Below are positions 1 through 9,950 of a DNA stretch of 64,000 nucleotides, in pieces (the stretch's first letter is position 1; every line of letters begins with the position of its first letter). The notes under the pieces were generated by a model. The model did not search any database and was not told where the DNA came from. It saw nothing but the letters and a program-made list of their open reading frames with translations. Source of the DNA: Pseudomonas arsenicoxydans (GTDB lineage: Bacteria; Pseudomonadota; Gammaproteobacteria; Pseudomonadales; Pseudomonadaceae). The stretch lies in NCBI RefSeq assembly GCF_006438915.1, contig NZ_RCZE01000012.1, forward strand, positions 124,001-188,000, written 5' to 3'. The position numbers and the translations under genes are program-made.

Positions 1-2
1 CC

Positions 3-575
3 GCCGACAAGATGAAAAAACAGCGCGGCCCGCTACCCGGTGATGGCGAGGGCAACGACAACTTCCGCGCCAAACGCTACATCGCCAAGTACACGATCAA
101 CCCGGCGATCACCCACGGCATCAGCCATGAAGTGGGTTCGATTGAAGTGGGTAAATGGGCCGATCTGGTGCTGTGGCGACCGGCGTTTTTCGGGGTCAAG
201 CCGACGCTGATCCTCAAGGGCGGCGCCATTGCAGCCAGCCTGATGGGCGATGCCAACGCCTCGATCCCGACGCCGCAACCGGTGCATTACCGCCCGATGT
301 TTGCCAGCTACGGCGGCTCATTGCATGCCACCAGCATGACCTTCATCAGCCAGGCCGCGCAGGAGGCCGGGCTTCCCGAAGCGCTGGGCCTGAAGAAGAA
401 AATCGCCGTGGTCAAAGGCTGTCGCGAGGTGCAGAAAACCGATTTGATCCACAACGACTACCTGCCGACGATCGATGTCGACCCACAGACCTATCAAGTC
501 AAGGCCGATGGCGTGCTGCTCTGGTGTGAGCCCGCGGATGTGCTGCCGATGGCCCAGCGATATTTCCTGTTTTGA
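3..575 (+). CDS. ureC: Urease subunit alpha, C-terminal part (5' end outside window)
   Basis: This is the last third of the nickel enzyme subunit that hydrolyses urea to ammonia and carbamate. The frame is open from the first bases of the window and reads through the typical UreC tail: the K-Y-T-I-N-P-A-I-T-H-G stretch, the G-K-W-A-D-L-V-L-W composite-domain segment and the closing R-Y-F-L-F. About 190 of roughly 566 residues are present. The carbamylated lysine and the nickel-binding histidines lie upstream, outside the window. The accessory genes ureE, ureF and ureG are about 21 kb downstream on the same strand, so the urease locus is split, as is usual in Pseudomonas. The internal ATG at base 12 is not a start. 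Confidence 0.96.
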   Translation, partial: ADKMKKQRGPLPGDGEGNDNFRAKRYIAKYTINPAITHGISHEVGSIEVGKWADLVLWRPAFFGVKPTLILKGGAIAASLMGDANASIPTPQPVHYRPMFASYGGSLHATSMTFISQAAQEAGLPEALGLKKKIAVVKGCREVQKTDLIHNDYLPTIDVDPQTYQVKADGVLLWCEPADVLPMAQRYFLF

Positions 576-593
576 CGAACTCGAAGAACCTCA

Positions 594-635
594 CTTGCCG
601 GCGAGGGCGATCTTGATGACGCCTTCGCCGGCAAG
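594..635. terminator. Hairpin between convergent ureC and the NEL-like gene
   Basis: A near-perfect inverted repeat pairs CTTGCCGGCGAGGGCG with GCCTTCGCCGGCAAG. It sits between two convergent genes and resembles the Pseudomonas intergenic repeats whose arms contain CTTCGCCGGCAAG. It may stop transcripts from both sides; there is no clear T-run, so the terminator role is inference. Confidence 0.45.
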
Positions 636-662
636 CCTGGCTCCTACATAAAACTTCAGCAA

Positions 663-3600
663 TCAGGTGCTTTTTTCGACCGTAAAGGGAATGTCCACCC
701 TTTGCAGTTTCGCCCGATCCATCGCCTGCTGGGTAAGGGTTTTCAGCAGCGTTTTCATCTCGGTGTCGATCACGTTCAACTCGGCCGCATAGGCCTCGTC
801 GGTCATGACCTGCCCCGGGGCAATTGCGCTTTCAGGTTTACCCAGTTCGGCGGCGAGTACCCTGAGTTCCTGCTTGAGATCGGCTTTCGCCTCAAGCGAA
901 AGATCCGGTTCGGTCGCCCGCCTATCAAGTGCCATGTATAACTCCGTTGTCGCATCGATTCGGCGCCTGAAAACCTTGAACGCGCTTCGATTCGAGCCCT
1001 GGATGTAAGTCTCCCAGAAGGGCTGTTCGATGATCGAATCACGCAATAAATCGCCGTTTTCCAGTTCCACGACCCGCTGATACGCACTCTCGATCATCTC
1101 GGGAGTCACACCAGTGTGCGTGCGAAACTGCAAATCACGGGACTGCCAGGGCAGGTCCAGCCGCTCGGCCAGATCCGTCATGTACGCCAGGTGGACCTCG
1201 ACCTCATCGATACTTCCCGAGACTCGGCCGTTTGCATCGAGCACCCTGAATTGCTCACCGTTCGCCAGGCGCTCGGCGACCACTTTACGGGCGATCCGGC
1301 TCAACTCATCAAGCCGGGACTTGCCTCTGGCCAACTGCACCAGTTCGGCCTCCACCAGGCCTGGGCTGGCCAACGCGTAGGCCTCATGGATCAGCACCTC
1401 TACGCCCATCGCATTGAACAACTGCGCCCCGGCATCAACGCATTGGGTGACCTCATCCCTGCCCATGACAAACAGATTGCGTCGCAGCTCACTGTCCTTG
1501 GACATGGCTTCCAGCATTCGCCAGAGCTTTTGGGTCATGTCCACCCTGAAGACTCTGTCGGTCATGAAATGGGTTGATTGAGTGAGCTTCCTGATCTGAT
1601 TGAAAAAGGGCACCGAGCCGAACTCGTCCTCCACCTCATTCCATATGCCCTGCCGGGCAACCCATTCGGGCCGCGTCAATCCTTCCTCCCAGTCAAGACT
1701 GTCACGCACGCCTCGGGGTGGATAAGGTCGATCAGGGTCCAGACCGACGGACCTGATATGGCCTCTTAGCGTGTCCAGATTCTCGGGTGACAGCCATGGC
1801 TGCTCACGATTCAATACCGTTCGCGCCACCAGCTCCGCCTCCACAGAGCCGGCCGTAACCTGAGGGATGACCGTCAGCTCATTGCGCTGCAAGTTCAAGT
1901 AAAAATGCCTGAATCGGGGTTGAGAAAACAATCCGTCCGGCCAGGTATTGATACCGGTCTCACCCAGCATCACCGTATGCAGCATGCGCATACCGCCGAT
2001 ATCCGGCACTCGCCCTAACGGGTTTCCCTGAAAATCGAGACTTTGAAGTCGGGTAAGCCATCTCAAGTACGAAGCACCCTGCATATCCAGCACAATCCGG
2101 TTGTCGCCGAGATACAACTCCGTCAACCCCCGCATTTTCCCCACGGCACGAGGAAATCTCGTCAGCTTGTTACGGGTGAGATTCAGCAGACGGAGCTTTG
2201 GGAAATGGTCAAGAAAAGACACCTGTACATCGATCAGTCCGGTGTCAAGCAGGTTCAGGCTGGTGACATGTTCGAAATTGGCTTCAAGAGTGGGCAGGGT
2301 CCCCAGATGCCTGTCCAGGGGGATATTGCTCAGGTCCAGCGCCGCACCTTGCAGCTGTCCGAAAGAGTCCACGTCTCTTGGCCCGGTGTGCTGCCAGCAC
2401 TGCCGAATGGCCTTGTAGAGTTTGTTTCTGGACTGCCATTCGGCAATGCCGGCAGAGCTGAACCTGAACGTTTCGGTCGGCAGTTTCAGCCAGCGCTGGA
2501 AGTTGGCGTTAAGGCGGTTGAATTCCGCTTCCAGTGCGCTTGCCCGCTGCTCCGGATCAGCTTCGCTGCCACCACCGTCCAGATAAGCCTGGGCCTCAAT
2601 CTCCGTCCACCCAGGCCGCACACTCCTGACCCGCTCCTGTGGCGTCAGTCGTCCGGTGAGCTGTCGAATGCCTTGAGTTAACGGCATACCGCCGCGCAAC
2701 TTCATAGTATCGGGATCATAGACGGGCTTGCGCATCGGGTTGTCCGCCAGCAGCGGGCGCAGCGTGTCTCGCGCCAACGGTGCATTTAGAACGGTGCGCT
2801 TGAGTGTCGCGCCTTGATTGATCTCATACCCCAGCGCTTTGCGTTCGGCGTCAGGCAGGGCATGCAAAACCGAGGAAAACAGGTCATCGGCACCCTGCAG
2901 ATGATGGTCTTCAGCATTGCGCGCTTCATAACCCTCATCCATGCTGACCAGGATTTTGCGTATGGACGCGTCCTCGGCACCAATGCTGTCACGCAGGTGG
3001 CCAGTGAACGAATGTTCGCGAATTTCGATGCGCACATCGCTGGGCCAGTTTGGCAAGGTTTCCAGCGTGTGCAGCGCCAGCCTTTCCGTATCTGCAGCCC
3101 GCAGGGAATCAAGGAACAGCCCTTCATAGGCTCGCGCCAGGCGCACCTCCAATAAGGCGGTGCGTACCTGTTGCCTGAGGTGCAGGCCAATACGCTTGTG
3201 TTCGGCAAGTACTCGCAAATCAGCCGGATCAGCGGCGGCCAACAGCTCCTCGGCGACGCGAGTGGGCAATTGCGCAAAAGTATTCTGAAGCACCAGCACG
3301 CCGGCGTTGTTTGAACGAGGCACACCGTTCTCAGGCAGCTTCCCCGCATCCGCCCATGCCTTGAACCGGTCGATTGTGTCGACCAGCAACGCCGGTGGTA
3401 CTTCGTTTTCGACGTGCAGGCGCCGCAATACGTCGGCTTCGACCCCACTGGTGATGCGGATGCGTTCAAGCGTCGCCTCATCGAACGTTTCGCCCTTCGC
3501 ACTGAATCGGCGCATGAGTTCGGCAGTGGTCCATTCAACAGGACGGTCGAGTTCGGTGTGCCAGGCACCGGCATTGTTATGCTCGAGTTTCGGCTGGTAA

Positions 3601-5579
3601 GCCGTCGGGCGCTGCGGATGACGGATTCGCGGTTCGCCCGTGAGTGGATCGTCTTGCACCGCGAAGGCCTTACCGTCGCGCGACAGGAACGCCTGATCGT
3701 TGTGCAGGTGAAGGCCTCGTTCGTTTGGCTTCGAATCAGGACTCAAATTGACGGGATGCTCGTAAGCGCTCAGGTCCGGGTTCCAGAGACGGGTGTTGCC
3801 GTCAGAGAGCACGACCGGCTTCAACTGGTCGACAAAAGGCGAAGGCTTGACCGCTGCCGCTGCGCCTGCCGGCAACACATGCCCTGCCGCCATGATTGCC
3901 AACTGGGCAGCATTGATCAGGACACCGGTCAGGAGTGCCGCCGCCTCTTCCTTGTCACCTTTGCTCCAGTCTTCAATGCCCTCCATGGTTTCAAGCAGCA
4001 TTTGCCCGACCATGATGCCCAGCATGGCCTCTCCCAGGCCCGGCACCAGCATCGCGCCGAAGTTGAACACGTTCCAGCCGATGTTCAGATAGCTGCTCAG
4101 TCGCCTCCAGCGAGCATTGGCATCTTCATCATCAGTGGGAACGGCAATGTGTCGTGCATCCGCGATGACCTTCTCGCAGCGCCATCGACTGAGCTGAGGC
4201 CAGAGTGCGCCCTCAATCACATTGGTGATCGGCTCCGCATTGGGGTTTTCAACTGCAGTTTCCCGCCACCAGGGCCCCATGCTCAACGGTTCGCGCTGAT
4301 GCCAGGTAAAGGTAGTGAAGCGCTCCCTGACGCGAGCGAAAAACACGCCCTTGTCTTTTTGCGGTACGAATCGGCTGAAAAATTGTTGATAGTCCGCCGA
4401 GCGAAGCTGGCTCGTCAGCGCCTTCATGAAATCGGTGAAGGAGGCATATTCTTTCAAGGGATGATCGGGGTCGTCGGGCACGTAGGCGATCAAGGTTCCG
4501 TCTAGTCGAATTTGTTTGTCGATATCGTCCCTGCGCAGCATCTCATCGACGACACCGGAAGGTCCGTTGGAAAAAAACGCCTTGAGCAGTTTGAACTGAT
4601 CAAACTCCTGCCCGTGCAAAATAGTCAGTTTGCGCGACCACTCCAGCATGGTTTGTTGATGTGCCGGAGCCAGATCATCGTAAATTTGTTTGATTAGCGA
4701 TGGATCAGCCACAGCACTGAACAACACAACGCCCGACAGTCTTACACCCAACAGGGACAATCGATGAGTGTGTAACGGGCGATTGTTCAGCGTGATGTTC
4801 GCCTGGTTATCCCGCAGTTGCTGTAATTTGCCATACGCATAAGAAGTGATATCGCCCTTCAAATACGCAATCATCGCTGACTCATTGAACGCGGCCTTTT
4901 CGGTGCCGATGAAATGCCGCTCGAGGGACGCCTTTGCAGCAACCCCGGCAGGGTCCAGCAAACCGCTAATGTGCCGCTGATATTGCGCACCGAGATCCAG
5001 ACTACGGCAGAGGCTCGCAAAGCGCTCGATGGTCAACGGATGGCGCTTCAGGGCCCCTTCGCCATCGGTGGTGAAAACACCGGAGCCATCGCGAAAGGCG
5101 CCTGCACGGGTTTCAGCCTCCTCGAAGTTGTGCAGCGCAGCCTCCAGCAGGGTGGACTGCCTGAGCCGGCTGGCATGGGTGTCGATACCAAAACCCAGAA
5201 GCGCGGGAATATAAAGCCGCACCGTCGTTGCGTGGACATCCAGTGTCAGGTTCAGCTTTTCTTTCAGCGCCTTGACGAGCAAGGGTTCAGCGAAGGCATT
5301 GATGTCCTTTTGAAAATCACCCAGGGTGTCATCCAGAGTGTCTTGCAATCGCCAACGCTCACCGATGAGTTCCTTGAGATAGTGACGATCGATACCGCTG
5401 GCCTTTACGTACCACTCGGGAAAGTCCGGCTTCAGATCTGCAATCAATACCTGTCTTGCTACAGACTGTTTTTTAATGACAGCGGGGACTTTAGTTGCAA
5501 GATAATTCGCATAAACGTTCTCACTGGTGTTTACTTCCGGATAAACATCAACAAGTGGATTTTCTGATAACTCATTCAT
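663..5579 (-). CDS. Large LRR protein with NEL-type E3 ubiquitin ligase domain (DUF6543-like N-terminus)
   Basis: This is a 1638-residue protein of the Pseudomonas group that couples a long N-terminal region (DUF6543/dermonecrotic-toxin-like) to leucine-rich repeats and a C-terminal NEL (IpaH/SspH-type) domain. Residues 498-530 and 546-575 are two hydrophobic helices in the N-terminal region. Residues about 1081-1240 contain leucine-rich repeats (for example L-R-L-L-N-L-T-R-N-K-L and L-Q-S-L-D-F-Q-G-N-P-L). Residues about 1285-1600 fit NEL; Cys1380 in T-Q-C-V-D matches the catalytic C-x-D of the family. NEL enzymes ubiquitinate eukaryotic host proteins after secretion. No N-terminal Sec signal is visible, so a type III or other route would be needed. 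It stands alone, convergent with ureC. Ubiquitin ligase activity is inferred from the family. Confidence 0.82.
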   Translation of the reverse strand: MNELSENPLVDVYPEVNTSENVYANYLATKVPAVIKKQSVARQVLIADLKPDFPEWYVKASGIDRHYLKELIGERWRLQDTLDDTLGDFQKDINAFAEPLLVKALKEKLNLTLDVHATTVRLYIPALLGFGIDTHASRLRQSTLLEAALHNFEEAETRAGAFRDGSGVFTTDGEGALKRHPLTIERFASLCRSLDLGAQYQRHISGLLDPAGVAAKASLERHFIGTEKAAFNESAMIAYLKGDITSYAYGKLQQLRDNQANITLNNRPLHTHRLSLLGVRLSGVVLFSAVADPSLIKQIYDDLAPAHQQTMLEWSRKLTILHGQEFDQFKLLKAFFSNGPSGVVDEMLRRDDIDKQIRLDGTLIAYVPDDPDHPLKEYASFTDFMKALTSQLRSADYQQFFSRFVPQKDKGVFFARVRERFTTFTWHQREPLSMGPWWRETAVENPNAEPITNVIEGALWPQLSRWRCEKVIADARHIAVPTDDEDANARWRRLSSYLNIGWNVFNFGAMLVPGLGEAMLGIMVGQMLLETMEGIEDWSKGDKEEAAALLTGVLINAAQLAIMAAGHVLPAGAAAAVKPSPFVDQLKPVVLSDGNTRLWNPDLSAYEHPVNLSPDSKPNERGLHLHNDQAFLSRDGKAFAVQDDPLTGEPRIRHPQRPTAYQPKLEHNNAGAWHTELDRPVEWTTAELMRRFSAKGETFDEATLERIRITSGVEADVLRRLHVENEVPPALLVDTIDRFKAWADAGKLPENGVPRSNNAGVLVLQNTFAQLPTRVAEELLAAADPADLRVLAEHKRIGLHLRQQVRTALLEVRLARAYEGLFLDSLRAADTERLALHTLETLPNWPSDVRIEIREHSFTGHLRDSIGAEDASIRKILVSMDEGYEARNAEDHHLQGADDLFSSVLHALPDAERKALGYEINQGATLKRTVLNAPLARDTLRPLLADNPMRKPVYDPDTMKLRGGMPLTQGIRQLTGRLTPQERVRSVRPGWTEIEAQAYLDGGGSEADPEQRASALEAEFNRLNANFQRWLKLPTETFRFSSAGIAEWQSRNKLYKAIRQCWQHTGPRDVDSFGQLQGAALDLSNIPLDRHLGTLPTLEANFEHVTSLNLLDTGLIDVQVSFLDHFPKLRLLNLTRNKLTRFPRAVGKMRGLTELYLGDNRIVLDMQGASYLRWLTRLQSLDFQGNPLGRVPDIGGMRMLHTVMLGETGINTWPDGLFSQPRFRHFYLNLQRNELTVIPQVTAGSVEAELVARTVLNREQPWLSPENLDTLRGHIRSVGLDPDRPYPPRGVRDSLDWEEGLTRPEWVARQGIWNEVEDEFGSVPFFNQIRKLTQSTHFMTDRVFRVDMTQKLWRMLEAMSKDSELRRNLFVMGRDEVTQCVDAGAQLFNAMGVEVLIHEAYALASPGLVEAELVQLARGKSRLDELSRIARKVVAERLANGEQFRVLDANGRVSGSIDEVEVHLAYMTDLAERLDLPWQSRDLQFRTHTGVTPEMIESAYQRVVELENGDLLRDSIIEQPFWETYIQGSNRSAFKVFRRRIDATTELYMALDRRATEPDLSLEAKADLKQELRVLAAELGKPESAIAPGQVMTDEAYAAELNVIDTEMKTLLKTLTQQAMDRAKLQRVDIPFTVEKST

Positions 5580-5787
5580 TGCGCATATCCTTATGCGGCC
5601 AAAAGAGCACCCAGCTTAGTCAATACCAACAAAAACAAAAGTTTAAATTACTGCTGGAAAACAGATACAAAACATACAACAACATCCAGATTCAGAATGT
5701 AAAAAACAACTAAATACCACCCACACAAAGCGCAGGCATGATCCGGTTTGTCAGCGGTAGTTCTTACCCGTCGGTAAAGGGGATAAG

Positions 5788-6945
5788 ATGCCCAGAATTT
5801 CCAGCCAGGTAACGGCCATGCGCTTATCCGAATTCATCAGGCAACACGTGGACCGTATCGTCGATGAATGGGAACAGTTCGCCAGAACGATCACCCCAGC
5901 CGCCGAAAACATGGACCGGCTCGCCTTGCGCGATCACGCCAAGGCCATTTTGTTGGCCGCGGCGCGAGACATGACCACTGCGCAAACCGCCAGCGAACAG
6001 CGCGCCAAGGCCAAAGGTGAAGGCCCGGAAAAGACCCCGAGCCTGGACGAAGCCGGCGCCAGCCATGGCGAACTGCGGCATACCGTGGGATTTGACCTGG
6101 TGCAGATGACCTCGGAATTCCGCCATCTGCGCGCCTGCGTGATCCGTTTGTGGGTCGACACCCTCGAATCACCGGACCTGAATTACTTCCAGGACATGAT
6201 CCGCTTCAACGAAGCCATCGACGAAGCCCTCGCCGAGTCCACCGCAGCCTATGCCGAACAGGTCAATCACTCACGGGACATCTTCCTGGCGATTCTCGGG
6301 CATGACCTGCGCGCGCCCTTGCAAGCGGTGAGCATGTCCACTGAAATGCTGATGCGAAAAATTGCGCTGGAAGGCGAAGCACTGGCCTGTGCGAATAACA
6401 TAAAGCGTGGCGCCCGGCACATGGCGGTGATGGTCAGCGATTTGCTGGAGCTGGTGCGCAGCCGTTTGGGCAAGAGCCTGCCCATCGAGCCTGCGCCCAT
6501 GGATTTGGCTGACGCGGCGCACGCGGCGATTGCCGTAGCCTGCGCCGGTAACCCGGAGTGCGATCCCACTGTGAACGTGGTGGGCGATACCCGAGGCGTC
6601 TGGGATGCCGGGCGAATTGATCAGTTGCTGCAAAACCTGATTGGCAATGCGTTGCAGCACGGTTTGAACAAACGGGATGTCAACGTCACCGTGAGCGGCG
6701 AGTTGGACGCAGTTCGTCTGACGGTGCACAACTTTGGCGTGCCGATTCCCGAGGAGGCCATCGGCACCCTCTTCGACCCGCTGGTGCGCAGCGCTGACGA
6801 AGAACTCGGCCAGCCAACGACCAGCCTTGGCCTGGGGTTATTTATCGTCAAGGAAGTGGTGGATGCCCATGGCGGGACGATAGAGGTCAGTTCGAACGAG
6901 ACTGACGGGACGCTGTTTACGGTGGTGTTGCCCCGCAACGGATAG
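5788..6945 (+). CDS. Soluble sensor histidine kinase with RsbRD-like N-terminus
   Basis: A 385-residue kinase with no membrane segment. The N-terminal 155 residues are helical and resemble the RsbT co-antagonist (RsbRD) fold found in sensor kinases. A HisKA dimerisation helix carries the phospho-acceptor His172 in G-H-D-L-R-A-P-L. The HATPase domain shows the N-box (N-L-I-G-N-A-L-Q-H-G, about 283-292) and the G-L-G-L-F-I-V-K box near the C-terminus. An AAGGGG sequence just upstream supports the ATG at 5788, although an ATG ten codons later is possible. No response regulator is adjacent, so it is an orphan kinase. The sensed signal is unknown. Confidence 0.88.
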   Translation: MPRISSQVTAMRLSEFIRQHVDRIVDEWEQFARTITPAAENMDRLALRDHAKAILLAAARDMTTAQTASEQRAKAKGEGPEKTPSLDEAGASHGELRHTVGFDLVQMTSEFRHLRACVIRLWVDTLESPDLNYFQDMIRFNEAIDEALAESTAAYAEQVNHSRDIFLAILGHDLRAPLQAVSMSTEMLMRKIALEGEALACANNIKRGARHMAVMVSDLLELVRSRLGKSLPIEPAPMDLADAAHAAIAVACAGNPECDPTVNVVGDTRGVWDAGRIDQLLQNLIGNALQHGLNKRDVNVTVSGELDAVRLTVHNFGVPIPEEAIGTLFDPLVRSADEELGQPTTSLGLGLFIVKEVVDAHGGTIEVSSNETDGTLFTVVLPRNG

Positions 6946-6967
6946 GCAGGGATACCGCGTTATCGTT

Positions 6968-7052
6968 CTTCGCGAGCAAGCCCGCTCCCACATTCGACTG
7001 CATTCCCACTGGAAGAGCTCGATTGAATGTGGGAGCGGGCTTGCTCGCGAAG
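6968..7052. repeat. REPIN (inverted REP pair)
   Basis: Two REP arms (TTCGCGAGCAAGCCCGCTCC and its reverse complement) face each other around a spacer of about 33 bases. The pair lies after the histidine kinase stop and before the convergent cbpM gene. This is the common Pseudomonas REP doublet moved by RAYT transposases. No RAYT gene is in this window. Confidence 0.92.
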
Positions 7053-7086
7053 AGGCCTTGCCAGGCAATACAAAAACCTCAGAAAA

Positions 7087-7392
7087 CTACTCGACCACCA
7101 ACCGCCCCAACCGCTGCTTCAACATCCGGTTCTCGGCCCGCAGCTGCTGCACTTCTTCCAACAGGTCCAGCGCCAAAGCAACGCCTTCCCACTCCAGCTC
7201 CAGATCGCGCCGCAACTTGGCGGCGCGCTTGGCCAGTGCCAGTTCGTAATCGTTGAAACGCCAATCCTTGGGCTGCTTGCCCTGAGGTTCGAGGATGCCG
7301 TGTTCGACGATCTCGATCACGTAGACGTCCGACAGGTCGGTCGCCTCACAGAATTCTGCCAGGTCCAGGTGAACGATCAGGGGGGTGCTCAT
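7087..7392 (-). CDS. cbpM: Chaperone modulator CbpM
   Basis: A 101-residue protein with a MerR-like small helical fold and a C-terminal coiled region (L-E-E-V-Q-Q-L-R-A-E-N-R-M-L). In Enterobacteria CbpM binds the J-domain of CbpA and inhibits both its co-chaperone and DNA-binding activities. It starts 23 bases after the cbpA stop on the same strand, so the two form the usual cbpA-cbpM operon. Family and context agree well. Confidence 0.9.
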   Translation of the reverse strand: MSTPLIVHLDLAEFCEATDLSDVYVIEIVEHGILEPQGKQPKDWRFNDYELALAKRAAKLRRDLELEWEGVALALDLLEEVQQLRAENRMLKQRLGRLVVE

Positions 7393-7415
7393 GATGGGCT
7401 ACTCCGTCTCGTGGA

Positions 7416-8363
7416 TCAGAAGTTTTCTCTTGGGTTGAACTCGGCTTTTTTCGCCAGTTCCTGCCATAACGCCTTGACCTCATCGTTCGACGCTTTTGGC
7501 ATGACGGCTTTCAACTGTACGAACAGGAAGCCACGCTCGCCCGCCTTGTTCAGCAGGCCGTGGCCCTTGGCGCGCATGCGCTGGCCGTTCTGGCTGCCGG
7601 CCGGGACCTTGAGATTGATCTTACCGGTCAGGGTCGGCACCGCCACTTCGGTACCCAGCGCCAGCTCCCACGGTGCCAGCGGCAACGTGATGATCAGGTT
7701 CTCGCCTTCGACGTCGAATTTAGGGTGCGGCGCAAAGCGGATGATCAGGAACAGGTCGCCATTGGCGCCGCCACCAACACCCGGAGCACCCTGCCCCTTG
7801 AGGCGTATACGCTCGCCGTCCGCCACACCGGCCGGAATCTTCACGTTCAGGCTTTTAGGGGTGTTGCTCACATGCTGGCCGGCCGCGTTGTATTGCGGTA
7901 CCTGAAAGGTGACCTTCTTCGATTCGTTCGAGAGGGTTTCTTCGAGAAAAATCCCTAGTTCCATTTCCACGTCTTGCCCTCGACGTCCAGCACTGCGATG
8001 CGACTCTGCACCGCCAAAACCAGGCCCACGGTTACCGAAGATCGAACTGAAGAAGTCCGAGAAATCGCCCGTGTCCTGACCACCACCAAAACCACCGGCA
8101 CCACGCCCCTGCCAACCCGGCGGGCCCTGGAACGGTTGGCCGTGCTGGCCGTATTTGCGCAAGTCGTCGTATTCGGCGCGCTTGTCGGCGCTTTTCAGTG
8201 CTTCATAGGCTTCCGAGGCGTCCTTGAACTTGGCCTCGGCGTCCTTTTCCTTGCTGACATCGGGGTGGTATTTGCGCGCCAGCTTGCGATAGGCAGCCTT
8301 GATTGCCTTGTCGTCAGCGGTCGGTTCCACACCGAGAATCTTGTAATAGTCTTTGAAGTCCAT
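7416..8363 (-). CDS. cbpA: Curved DNA-binding protein CbpA (DnaJ-like co-chaperone)
   Basis: A 315-residue class B DnaJ homologue. Residues 1-70 are the J-domain with the H33-P34-D35 motif that stimulates DnaK ATPase. A Gly/Phe-rich linker follows (about 75-125), then two C-terminal substrate-binding beta domains. The cysteine zinc-finger of DnaJ is absent, which distinguishes CbpA from DnaJ. It leads the cbpA-cbpM pair and is divergent from an Hsp70 gene, so this block is a small chaperone locus. Confidence 0.94.
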   Translation of the reverse strand: MDFKDYYKILGVEPTADDKAIKAAYRKLARKYHPDVSKEKDAEAKFKDASEAYEALKSADKRAEYDDLRKYGQHGQPFQGPPGWQGRGAGGFGGGQDTGDFSDFFSSIFGNRGPGFGGAESHRSAGRRGQDVEMELGIFLEETLSNESKKVTFQVPQYNAAGQHVSNTPKSLNVKIPAGVADGERIRLKGQGAPGVGGGANGDLFLIIRFAPHPKFDVEGENLIITLPLAPWELALGTEVAVPTLTGKINLKVPAGSQNGQRMRAKGHGLLNKAGERGFLFVQLKAVMPKASNDEVKALWQELAKKAEFNPRENF

Positions 8364-8486
8364 CTAAGGATCACCATCCGTTATCAATTCGCGCAGCCAC
8401 GCACAGCATGCTCTTGTTTGCAGCATTTGGATTGACCGATCTCAATTTTGTGACCGGGCGGCGCGTCAGAAGTTTATCGGCAGCGG

Positions 8487-8508
8487 GCGGCGGTTCTTGC
8501 GACCGCCG
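8487..8508. other. Intergenic hairpin between cbpA and the Hsp70 gene
   Basis: A stem of CGGCGGT pairs with ACCGCCG around a seven-base loop in the divergent promoter region of cbpA (minus) and the yegD-like gene (plus). Its function is unknown; it could form in either transcript leader. Confidence 0.3.
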
Positions 8509-8656
8509 GTTGGCTACCAGGCCCATGCCAGCAAGTTTGGGGCAAAGCTGAGTGTTTCAAGCGCTAATGCCAGCAAATTAGCGGATAGTCGGCCTTCGAT
8601 TATTCGTCGCTCTGACATACACTGCGCGGCCGTTTTTTAACCGGAACCTGAAAGTC

Positions 8657-9931
8657 ATGAAAAACGCATCTCCAGCCCGTGCCTGTGGTATCGACTTCGG
8701 CACGTCCAACTCCACCGTCGGCTGGCTACGCCCCGGCATGGAAACGCTGATCGCGCTGGAGGACGACAAGATCACCCTGCCCTCGGTGGTCTTCTTCAAC
8801 ATGGAAGAACGCCGCCCGGTTTACGGCCGTCTGGCGCTGCACGAGTACCTGGAAGGCTACGAAGGCCGGTTGATGCGCTCGCTCAAGAGCCTGCTGGGCT
8901 CCAAGCTGATCAAGCACGACACCAGCGTTCTCGGTACGGCGATGCCGTTCAAGGACCTGCTTGGGCTGTTTATCGGCCAGCTGAAGAAGCGCGCCGAAAC
9001 CGCCGCTGGTCGGGAGTTCGAGGAAGTGGTGCTGGGTCGTCCGGTGTTTTTCGTCGATGACGATGAAATGGCCGACCAGGAAGCCGAAAACACCCTGGTC
9101 GACGTGGCTCGCGCCATCGGCTTCAAGGATGTGTCGTTCCAGTACGAGCCGATTGCGGCGGCGTTCGACTATGAGTCGACCATCGAAAAAGAAGAGCTGG
9201 TGCTGATCGTCGACATCGGCGGTGGTACCTCCGACTTCTCGCTGGTGCGCCTGTCGCCTGAGCGCCGCAACCACGACAACCGTCACGATGACATCCTCGC
9301 CACTGGTGGTGTGCACATCGGCGGGACCGATTTCGACAAGCAGCTGAGCCTGCAAGGTTTGATGCCGCTGTTCGGCTACGGCAGCCGCATGAAGAGCGGC
9401 GCCTACATGCCGACCAGTCACCACATGAACCTGGCGACCTGGCACACGATCAACTCGGTGTACTCGCAAAAGTCGACCCTGGCCTTGGGCAGCATGCGCT
9501 ACGACATCGAAGACACCGGCGGCATCGATCGCCTGTTCAAGCTGATCGACCAGCGCGCCGGCCACTGGCTGGCCATGGAAGTGGAAGAAACCAAGATCCA
9601 GCTGACCCACGCCGATAGCCGCCATGTGCCGCTGGACCGGATCGAGCCGGGGCTGAGTGTGGAACTGAGCCGCGCCCTGTTCGAATCCGCCATCGAAGCG
9701 TTGCTGGAGCGCGTGCGCAACAGCGTGACGCAGATGCTCAACGACGCGAATGTGCGGGTCGATCAGGTGGATACGGTGTTCTTCACCGGCGGTTCGAGCG
9801 GGATTCCGGCACTGCGCAACAGTGTTTCGGCGATGTTGCCGAAGGCGCGGCATGTGGAAGGGAACATCTTCGGCAGCATTGGTAGCGGCTTGGCGATTGA
9901 AGCGTCGAAGCGTTACGGCTCGATGGACTGA
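8657..9931 (+). CDS. yegD: Hsp70-family chaperone, YegD-like
   Basis: A 424-residue actin-fold ATPase of the Hsp70 family. It has phosphate-1 loop D-F-G-T-S-N-S-T near residue 12, phosphate-2 loop V-D-I-G-G-G-T-S-D-F near 191, and the adenosine motif F-F-T-G-G-S-S-G near 373. It lacks the substrate-binding and lid domains of DnaK (about 640 residues), as YegD proteins do. The start has an upstream GGAAC and follows a roughly 290-base divergent promoter region shared with cbpA. Its client and co-chaperones are unknown; proximity to cbpA is suggestive only. Confidence 0.88.
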   Translation: MKNASPARACGIDFGTSNSTVGWLRPGMETLIALEDDKITLPSVVFFNMEERRPVYGRLALHEYLEGYEGRLMRSLKSLLGSKLIKHDTSVLGTAMPFKDLLGLFIGQLKKRAETAAGREFEEVVLGRPVFFVDDDEMADQEAENTLVDVARAIGFKDVSFQYEPIAAAFDYESTIEKEELVLIVDIGGGTSDFSLVRLSPERRNHDNRHDDILATGGVHIGGTDFDKQLSLQGLMPLFGYGSRMKSGAYMPTSHHMNLATWHTINSVYSQKSTLALGSMRYDIEDTGGIDRLFKLIDQRAGHWLAMEVEETKIQLTHADSRHVPLDRIEPGLSVELSRALFESAIEALLERVRNSVTQMLNDANVRVDQVDTVFFTGGSSGIPALRNSVSAMLPKARHVEGNIFGSIGSGLAIEASKRYGSMD

Positions 9932-9950
9932 TCCAAAAATTGCGGCGCGC

